In this document: positions 1 to 8,783 of the stretch, piece after piece
How the letters are laid out: the number at the start of each line of letters is the position of its first letter
How positions within the stretch are numbered: the stretch's first letter is position 1
Assembly: GCA_026391515.1 (NCBI GenBank)
Contig: JAPLEC010000023.1
Location: forward strand, 1-8,783
DNA length: 8,783 nucleotides
Direction of reading: 5' to 3'
From: Bacteroidia bacterium
GTDB taxonomy: Bacteria > Bacteroidota > Bacteroidia > Bacteroidales > VadinHA17
The notes under the pieces: generated by a model
The model's database searches: none
The model's input: the letters and a program-made list of their open reading frames with translations, nothing else
Told to the model about the DNA's origin: nothing
Program-made: the position numbers and the translations under genes

Positions 1-411
1 ATCGTTTTCAGATGCTTCAAGCAGAATAGGTAAATCTTTAAACCGGATAATTCTTCCTTCTGAAAAAGTTTGTAGCGGGTAAAAAACTCCGGTTCTTTTA
101 ACACTGGCAGGAAAAACTTCAAGACCGAAGCTTCCTGCAGTATGAACTATTATTGTTTCGGAATTGTATTTGACTTGTGAAAGAACATCTTTTAATTTAT
201 GATCAGGCACCGCCACAATTATAATATCGTTCTTATCATTAAATACAAGTTCAGATGACCATGATGCATTACAGAATTCAGCCAATGGTTTTCCATCTGA
301 TTCATTTTCAGATACAACCTGAATGATTTTGAAACCTGAATTAAACATTTCTTTGCAGAGAGCACCGGCAACTCTGCCAGCACCTGCAAAAGACAGATTA
401 AATCTTGTCAT
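1..411 (-). CDS. Rossmann-like/DUF2520 domain protein, C-terminus cut by window edge
   Basis: The frame is open from an ATG at 411 to base 1, giving 137 codons without a stop; the gene continues off the left edge. The protein opens with a beta strand and a dinucleotide-binding glycine loop, FAGAGRVAGAL (residues 8-18). A second Rossmann strand, IIIVAVPDHKL, follows at about 63-73, then IVHTAGSFGLEVF (88-100) and GVFYPLQTFS (108-117). The HTAGS and YPLQTFS blocks are typical of the Rossmann-like/DUF2520 family, which shares the fold of pyrroline-5-carboxylate reductase (ProC) and F420-dependent NADP reductases. Family members are usually about 250-260 aa, so roughly the C-terminal half is missing. 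The substrate is not established; a cytosolic NAD(P)-dependent oxidoreductase is an inference from fold. The ATG lies 8 bases after the stop of the upstream lipoprotein gene, suggesting co-transcription. The start is well placed because the first Rossmann strand begins within five residues. No Shine-Dalgarno motif is visible. Confidence 0.9.
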   Translation of the reverse strand, partial: MTRFNLSFAGAGRVAGALCKEMFNSGFKIIQVVSENESDGKPLAEFCNASWSSELVFNDKNDIIIVAVPDHKLKDVLSQVKYNSETIIVHTAGSFGLEVFPASVKRTGVFYPLQTFSEGRIIRFKDLPILLEASEND

Positions 412-419
412 GGAAAATC

Positions 420-830
420 TTACTTTTTCCCATACAGGTATGGTTTCAATAAATTAACCTGTACTTGATAGATCTTATAATAGGAATAGTTATTTGAATT
501 GCTTTGACTGTTAATATAACTGCAATCCCAGTAAACATCGCCACCGATTTTTACCTGATCGACACCCGACATATTGGTATAAGTTTCATGCCATTCACTT
601 GGATTGCAGAAAAAATAAGTATCGTAAGACATTCCATTATAAATCATAAAACTACCTACTTCACCTTGGTATTGTATAGTGCTATATAAAAAGGGCTGAT
701 TAGTATCTAATGAAAAGAGAACATCTTTTCCACAGCCGCATTTTGCCTGTTTTTTACAGCCTGAATAAGAAATAGCTGACATAAGTATAATCAGAATGAC
801 AAGAATATTATGGATTATTTTGCTTTTCAT
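420..830 (-). CDS. Small predicted lipoprotein, function unknown
   Basis: This is a 136-aa protein whose function I do not recognise. The N-terminus is a lipoprotein signal: basic MKSK, a hydrophobic core (residues 5-19, rich in Ile, Leu and Val) and a lipobox-like YSGC ending at Cys25, the predicted lipidation site. The -3 residue is Tyr rather than the usual Leu, which Bacteroidota lipoproteins often tolerate. The mature part starts CKKQAKCGCGKD, so Cys31 and Cys33 lie close to the anchor. Two more cysteines, Cys75 (FFCNPSEW) and Cys103 (VYWDC), could form a disulfide in the periplasm. The segment VDQVKIGGDVYWDC (90-103) and the aromatic-rich remainder suggest a small beta-rich domain, perhaps OB-like; this is inference. 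No acidic surface-export signal follows Cys25, so an inner-facing location is more likely than the cell surface. A promoter candidate lies 39 bases upstream, and the DUF2520 gene follows after 8 bases. Coding is supported by the clean signal peptide, position and strand. Confidence 0.8.
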   Translation of the reverse strand: MKSKIIHNILVILIILMSAISYSGCKKQAKCGCGKDVLFSLDTNQPFLYSTIQYQGEVGSFMIYNGMSYDTYFFCNPSEWHETYTNMSGVDQVKIGGDVYWDCSYINSQSNSNNYSYYKIYQVQVNLLKPYLYGKK

Positions 831-868
831 GCAACGTGTATCAGGGCGAAATATAATTTAACAACTCA

Positions 869-899
869 CAAAGTAAGGTTTTATTTCATTGATTTCAAA
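869..899 (-). promoter_or_regulatory. Candidate Bacteroidota-type promoter for the lipoprotein/DUF2520 unit
   Basis: Read on the minus strand, TTTG (899-896) is followed after exactly 19 bases by TTACTTTG (876-869). This resembles the Bacteroidota vegetative promoter, TTTG near -33 and TAnnTTTG near -7, with one mismatch (T for A at the second base of the -7 box) and normal spacing. Transcription would begin near 862, leaving a leader of about 30 bases before the ATG at 830. The site lies downstream of the rpoBC terminator and the repeat, where a new promoter is needed. The call rests on motif match only, in AT-rich DNA where chance matches are common. Confidence 0.42.
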
Positions 900-915
900 A
901 CATTATTTGCTGCCA

Positions 916-969
916 CTAAATCCCCTAAAGGGGACTTAGCCCCCCTTCAGGAGGGTTGGGGGGCTAAAT
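916..969. repeat. Compact intergenic repeat of two inverted repeats (Bacteroidota C-rich/G-rich type)
   Basis: A 54-base element is bounded by the direct hexamer CTAAAT at both ends (916-921 and 964-969). It contains two palindromes. The first is TCCCC (921-925) and GGGGA (930-934) around TAAA. The second is a perfect 10-bp stem, TTAGCCCCCC (936-945) with GGGGGGCTAA (958-967), around a 12-base loop that itself contains CCCT/AGGG complementarity (943-946 with 952-955). Its composition differs sharply from the AT-rich surroundings. Similar 'CCCCTAAAGGGG ... GCCCCCC' units are, to my knowledge, scattered between genes in many Bacteroidota genomes, with no agreed function. Only one copy is in this window, so its repetitive nature is recalled knowledge and not shown here. 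It ends two bases before the rpoBC terminator region. Confidence 0.6.
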
Positions 970-970
970 T

Positions 971-1005
971 ATAAAAAGAGCCGTCTCAGTTTCAGACGGC
1001 TCTTT
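971..1005 (-). terminator. Intrinsic terminator of the rpoBC-DUF3467 operon
   Basis: On the minus strand, AAAGAGCCGTCT (1005-994) pairs perfectly over 12 bp with AGACGGCTCTTT (986-975) around a 7-base loop, GAAACTG. The descending arm runs straight into the T tract TTTTTAT (977-971). It begins 18 bases after the TGA of the DUF3467 gene. The T tract follows the stem only in the minus direction (the plus side reads TCTTTATCAG), so it serves mainly the RNA polymerase operon. Confidence 0.92.
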
Positions 1006-1023
1006 ATCAGAGTTATAGACAAA

Positions 1024-1341
1024 TCAGGCCTGGGCTGTCGGACCTCCGAAACTGAGAGGTATAACAGGTCCTGAGCCTTTTACTTCCTTTATACGTCCAT
1101 GGACCGATTCATATTTTGAAATGTTATCCTGTAAAGCTGCAACAAGTCTCTTGGCATGTTCAGGGGTAAGAATAATCCTTGATTTTACCTGAGCTTTTGG
1201 AATACCGGGCATTATCCGGACAAAGTCAACTACAAATTCCGAAGCCGAATGAGTAATGACAGCCAGGTTTGAATAGATACCCTGGGCGACTTCTTCATTC
1301 AGTTCGATACTGATCTGGTTTTGGTCCTTTGGATCGGTCAT
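1024..1341 (-). CDS. DUF3467 domain protein at the distal end of the rpoBC operon
   Basis: This 105-aa protein belongs to the DUF3467 family, recognisable from QISIELNEEVAQGIYSNLA (residues 9-27), followed by FVVDFVRIMPGIPKAQVKSR (36-55) and IILTPEHAKRLVAALQDNI (56-74). That order, with alternating hydrophobic strands and one amphipathic helix, suggests a small alpha/beta domain. The C-terminal tail (about 85-105) is rich in Gly and Pro and looks flexible. There is no signal peptide or membrane segment, so it is probably cytosolic. Length is normal for the family. Its molecular function is unknown. The ATG lies 15 AT-rich bases after the rpoC stop, and a strong terminator follows 18 bases after its own TGA, so it is the last gene of the RNA polymerase transcription unit. 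This placement recurs in Bacteroidota and suggests, without proving it, a role tied to transcription or its expression level. The start is chosen because the conserved domain begins about eight residues in and no room exists upstream. Confidence 0.93.
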   Translation of the reverse strand: MTDPKDQNQISIELNEEVAQGIYSNLAVITHSASEFVVDFVRIMPGIPKAQVKSRIILTPEHAKRLVAALQDNISKYESVHGRIKEVKGSGPVIPLSFGGPTAQA

Positions 1342-1356
1342 ATTTTTTATATTAAA

Positions 1357-5670
<4,314 letters not shown>

Positions 5671-5713
5671 ATACTGAATTTTATTTAATCAATGATAATT
5701 AAGTAAAGTGCTG

Positions 5714-8700
5714 TTAATCAAGTATTACGCTCAAGCCCAGACCTCTAAGTTCATGTAACAGGACATTGAGCGATTCAGGAATACCTGCGAGTGGCATCGG
5801 CTCCCCTTTAACAATTGCCTCATAAGCTTTAGCACGACCGACAACGTCGTCTGACTTAATTGTAAGTATCTCCTGGAGAATATGAGCGGCACCAAAAGCT
5901 TCAAGCGCCCATACTTCCATTTCACCAAAACGCTGTCCACCGAATTGTGCTTTACCTCCCAAAGGCTGCTGTGTAATAAGGGAATAAGGTCCGATAGAAC
6001 GTGCATGCATCTTATCGTCAACCATATGGCCCAGCTTAAGCATATATATAACTCCCACAGTGGCAGGCTGGTCAAATTTTTCGCCGGTACCGCCATCATA
6101 AAGATAAGTCTTACCATATTTCGGAAGGCCTGCCTTTTCGGTATATTCAGTTATCTGGTCAATTGTTGCACCATCGAAAATAGGTGTAGAGAATTTAAGT
6201 CCCAGTTTCTGCCCAGCCCAGCCCAGAACTGTTTCATATATCTGGCCGAGGTTCATCCTGGAAGGCACGCCCAGAGGATTCAGAACAATATCTACAGGTG
6301 TTCCGTCCTCGAGGAAGGGCATATCTTCCTGGCGTACTATCTTGGCAACGATTCCTTTGTTACCATGGCGTCCTGCCATTTTGTCGCCGACCTTAACCTT
6401 TCTCTTCTTGGCAATGTATACCTTGGCAAGACGTACGATACCGGCTGGCAGCTCATCACCAATGGTGATATTGTATTTCTTACGTTTGTAAATCCCATCA
6501 ACCTCCTTATACTTTATGATATAGTTATGAAGAAGTTGTTTAATACTGTCGTTTTTCTTCTTATCTGTTGTCCATTTATTTGGATTAATATTCAGAAAAT
6601 CAACATCTTGCAATTGTTTCAGAGTGAATTTACTTCCTTTTGGAATCACATCAACATTAAGATAATCCTTAACTCCCTGTGATGTTTTTCCATTTACGAG
6701 GATGAAAAGCTTATCGACAAGTCTCGACTTAAGATCATCAACATTTTTGTTGAATTCGTGTTCAATTTTATCGAGCATTGGTTTTTCGCTTGCTTTTGCT
6801 TTCCTGTCCTTAATAGCCCTGGTGAAGAGTTTCTTATCAATAACAACTCCTTCAAGTGATGGTCCGGCTTTAAGAGATGCATCTTTGACGTCACCGGCTT
6901 TATCGCCGAAAATTGCACGCAGAAGCTTTTCTTCGGGAGATGGATCCGATTCACCTTTTGGAGTAATCTTTCCGATCAGTATATCACCGGGTCTGATATG
7001 TGCACCTATTCTGATAAGGCCATTTTCATCGAGATTCTTTGTAGCTTCTTCGCTAACGTTTGGGATATCAGATGTAAGCTCTTCCAGTCCACGTTTGGTA
7101 TCGCGTACTTCAAGAAGGTATTCATCGATATGAACTGAAGTGAACATATCGTCCTGTACAACTTTCTCGGAAATAACGATGGCATCTTCAAAATTATAGC
7201 CCTTCCATGGCATGAATGCCACTTTCAGGTTTCGTCCAAGGGCAAGCTCACCTTTTTTCGTACCATAACCTTCTGTGAGAACCTGTCCTTTTTTGACTTT
7301 CTCACCTTTTTTAACGACAGGTATAAGATTTATACAGGTATTCTGATTCGTCTTTTTATATTTTGGCAGAATATACCGTTTTGTATCATCATCAAAACTC
7401 ACAAACTTCTCTTCATCAGTTCTTGTATATCTGACTACAATCTCGTCTGAATCAACATATTCGACAATACCATCGCCTTCTGCAACGAAAAGAATCCGGC
7501 TGTCTTTAATAACCTGTGTCTCCAGTCCAGTACCAACAATTGATGATTGCGGATTGATAAGAGGGACTGCCTGGCGCATCATATTTGATCCCATAAGTGC
7601 CCTGTTTGCATCATCATGTTCAAGGAAAGGAATCAGTGATGCTGCTATGGAAGCTATCTGGTTAGGAGCAACATCCATAAGGTCTATCTTTTTTACCTCT
7701 TCAATCGGATAGTCAGCTTCGTACCGGCATTTTGCCCTGGAATCTTCAAAATGTCCGTCTTTTTTCAGCGGAGCATTAGCCTGGGCTATCATTTTTTCTT
7801 CTTCCTCTTCAGCACTGAGCCAGACTATACCATCCCTGCTGAAATCGACCTGTGCATTATTTACTTTGAGATAGGGTGTTTCAATAAAACCAAGGTTGTT
7901 GATTTTTGCGTAGACACAGAGAGATGATATAAGACCGATGTTTGGTCCTTCAGGAGTTTCGATCGGGCATAGGCGGCCATAGTGAGTATAATGGACGTCC
8001 CTGACTTCGAAACCGGCTCTTTCACGGGAAAGACCACCAGGTCCGAGTGCTGACATACGACGCTTGTGAGTCATTTCAGCCAGCGGATTGGTCTGGTCCA
8101 TGAACTGTGAGAGCTGGTTTGTTCCAAAGAATGAATTGATAACTGATGAAAGAGTTTTTGAATTTATCAGGTCAACTGGTGTAAATACCTCATTATCCCT
8201 GACATTCATTCTTTCACGGATTGTACGTGCCATACGGGCAAGGCCGACTCCGAACTGGGCATAAAGCTGTTCACCAACAGTACGTACTCTCCTGTTGCTC
8301 AGGTGATCGATATCGTCAATATCGGTCTTGGAGTTAATGAGCTCAATCAGGTAGCCGATAATTTTAATGATATCTTCCCTGGTAAGGATCTTAACATTCA
8401 TCTCGGTATTAAGCCCCAGTTTTTTATTTATCCTGTAACGGCCAACTTCGCCAAGATCATATCTCTTGTCTGAGAAGAAGAGCTTGTCAATTACGTCGCG
8501 GGCAGTGGCTTCGTCAGGCGGTTCAGCGTTACGAAGCTGCCTGAAGATATAGATAACAGCCTCTTTTTCAGAGTTACAGGGATCTTTCTGAAGTGTGTTA
8601 TATATGATAGCGTAATCCGAAAGGGTTGTATCGTCCTTGTGTAAAAGGATGGTTTTTGCACCTGAATCAACAATAAGATCGACATGTTCAGCTTCGATCA

Positions 8701-8783
8701 ATGTTTCCCTGTCGAGGATTACTTCATTTCTTTCAATTGAAACAACCTCACTAGTATCCTCATCCACAAAGTCTTCGACCCAT
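5714..8783 (-). CDS. rpoB: DNA-directed RNA polymerase subunit beta, N-terminus cut by window edge
   Basis: This frame is open to the window edge: codons before the GTG at 8767 read WVEDF, continuing a conserved stretch of Bacteroidota RpoB, so that GTG is an internal valine and not a start. About 1022 residues are visible; the family is about 1270 aa, so roughly 250 N-terminal residues are missing. Counting Val at 8767 as residue 1: rifampicin cluster I lies at 218-241 (bases 8045-8116) with Asp224, His234 and Ser239 matching E. coli D516, H526 and S531; cluster II, TPEGPNIGLI, is at 271-280; KGYNFEDAIVISE is at 522-534; GDKMAGRHGNKG (794-805) carries Lys796 and Lys804, equivalent to the active-site lysines K1065 and K1073 of E. 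coli; the C-terminal clamp-anchoring block FGGQRFGEMEVWALEAFGAA is at 942-961. A Lys-rich segment at about 652-765 occupies the place of a known beta-subunit insertion. The rifampicin pocket looks unmutated, so sensitivity is predicted at this locus. The gene ends in TAA at 5714, 43 bases before rpoC. Confidence 0.99.
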   Translation of the reverse strand, partial: WVEDFVDEDTSEVVSIERNEVILDRETLIEAEHVDLIVDSGAKTILLHKDDTTLSDYAIIYNTLQKDPCNSEKEAVIYIFRQLRNAEPPDEATARDVIDKLFFSDKRYDLGEVGRYRINKKLGLNTEMNVKILTREDIIKIIGYLIELINSKTDIDDIDHLSNRRVRTVGEQLYAQFGVGLARMARTIRERMNVRDNEVFTPVDLINSKTLSSVINSFFGTNQLSQFMDQTNPLAEMTHKRRMSALGPGGLSRERAGFEVRDVHYTHYGRLCPIETPEGPNIGLISSLCVYAKINNLGFIETPYLKVNNAQVDFSRDGIVWLSAEEEEEKMIAQANAPLKKDGHFEDSRAKCRYEADYPIEEVKKIDLMDVAPNQIASIAASLIPFLEHDDANRALMGSNMMRQAVPLINPQSSIVGTGLETQVIKDSRILFVAEGDGIVEYVDSDEIVVRYTRTDEEKFVSFDDDTKRYILPKYKKTNQNTCINLIPVVKKGEKVKKGQVLTEGYGTKKGELALGRNLKVAFMPWKGYNFEDAIVISEKVVQDDMFTSVHIDEYLLEVRDTKRGLEELTSDIPNVSEEATKNLDENGLIRIGAHIRPGDILIGKITPKGESDPSPEEKLLRAIFGDKAGDVKDASLKAGPSLEGVVIDKKLFTRAIKDRKAKASEKPMLDKIEHEFNKNVDDLKSRLVDKLFILVNGKTSQGVKDYLNVDVIPKGSKFTLKQLQDVDFLNINPNKWTTDKKKNDSIKQLLHNYIIKYKEVDGIYKRKKYNITIGDELPAGIVRLAKVYIAKKRKVKVGDKMAGRHGNKGIVAKIVRQEDMPFLEDGTPVDIVLNPLGVPSRMNLGQIYETVLGWAGQKLGLKFSTPIFDGATIDQITEYTEKAGLPKYGKTYLYDGGTGEKFDQPATVGVIYMLKLGHMVDDKMHARSIGPYSLITQQPLGGKAQFGGQRFGEMEVWALEAFGAAHILQEILTIKSDDVVGRAKAYEAIVKGEPMPLAGIPESLNVLLHELRGLGLSVILD

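Noticed and set aside
504..689. 61-aa plus-strand open frame opposite the lipoprotein gene
   Set aside because: The minus-strand frame has a clean lipoprotein signal and sits in a co-directional unit; the plus-strand frame has no such support.
848..872. Alternative promoter for the lipoprotein: TATATTTC (855-848) with TTTG (872-869)
   Set aside because: The -7-like box matches about as well, but the spacer is only 13 bases, too short for the Bacteroidota pattern; the overlapping upstream candidate has a 19-base spacer.
5685..5702. AT-rich inverted repeat in the rpoB-rpoC gap (TTAATTA / TGATTAA, 4-base loop)
   Set aside because: The 7-bp stem is all A-T with one G-T wobble, so it is too weak to be a terminator or a convincing processing site and is expected by chance in such DNA.
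5882..6682. 266-aa open frame on the plus strand, opposite rpoB
   Set aside because: It lies wholly antisense to conserved rpoB codons, has no recognisable domain and is best explained as a composition-driven shadow.
6702..7133. 143-aa Ser-rich open frame on the plus strand, opposite rpoB
   Set aside because: It is antisense to conserved rpoB; the Ser-rich, low-complexity composition is typical of reverse-strand shadows of such genes.
8765..8767. GTG at 8767 as the start of rpoB
   Set aside because: The frame stays open upstream to the window edge (WVEDF before it), and about 250 conserved N-terminal residues of the family would be missing. It is an internal valine.

Overview
The window comes from a member of the Bacteroidota, probably class Bacteroidia. 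The evidence is the RpoB and RpoC sequence style, the DUF3467 gene directly after rpoC, starts preceded by AT-rich sequence without a Shine-Dalgarno motif, a TTTG / TAnnTTTG-type promoter candidate and a C-rich/G-rich intergenic repeat of a kind common in this phylum. Every gene I can support is on the minus strand, so the window reads biologically from right to left.

Right to left: positions 8783-5714 hold the C-terminal four fifths of rpoB (RNA polymerase beta), cut by the window edge. After a 43-base AT-rich gap comes complete rpoC (beta prime, 1437 aa, 5670-1357). Fifteen bases later is a 105-aa DUF3467 protein (1341-1024). A perfect 12-bp stem followed by a T tract (1005-971) ends this unit. 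Together this is the distal part of the RNA polymerase operon. In this phylum the upstream part usually carries ribosomal protein genes, but those lie outside the window.

A 193-base intergenic region (831-1023) holds that terminator, a compact repeat of two inverted repeats (916-969) and a candidate promoter (869-899). The promoter appears to start a second transcription unit: a 136-aa predicted lipoprotein of unknown function (830-420), then 8 bases later a Rossmann-fold/DUF2520 protein related in fold to ProC-type reductases (411-1), cut by the left edge.

There is no gene-free stretch longer than 300 bases. I see no tRNA, rRNA, CRISPR array, insertion sequence, phage gene or defence system. 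The region is conserved housekeeping sequence with a small accessory interval. I found no convincing new biological system. The items most worth a second look are the intergenic repeat, the DUF3467 tail of the RNA polymerase operon and the small lipoprotein paired with the DUF2520 gene.
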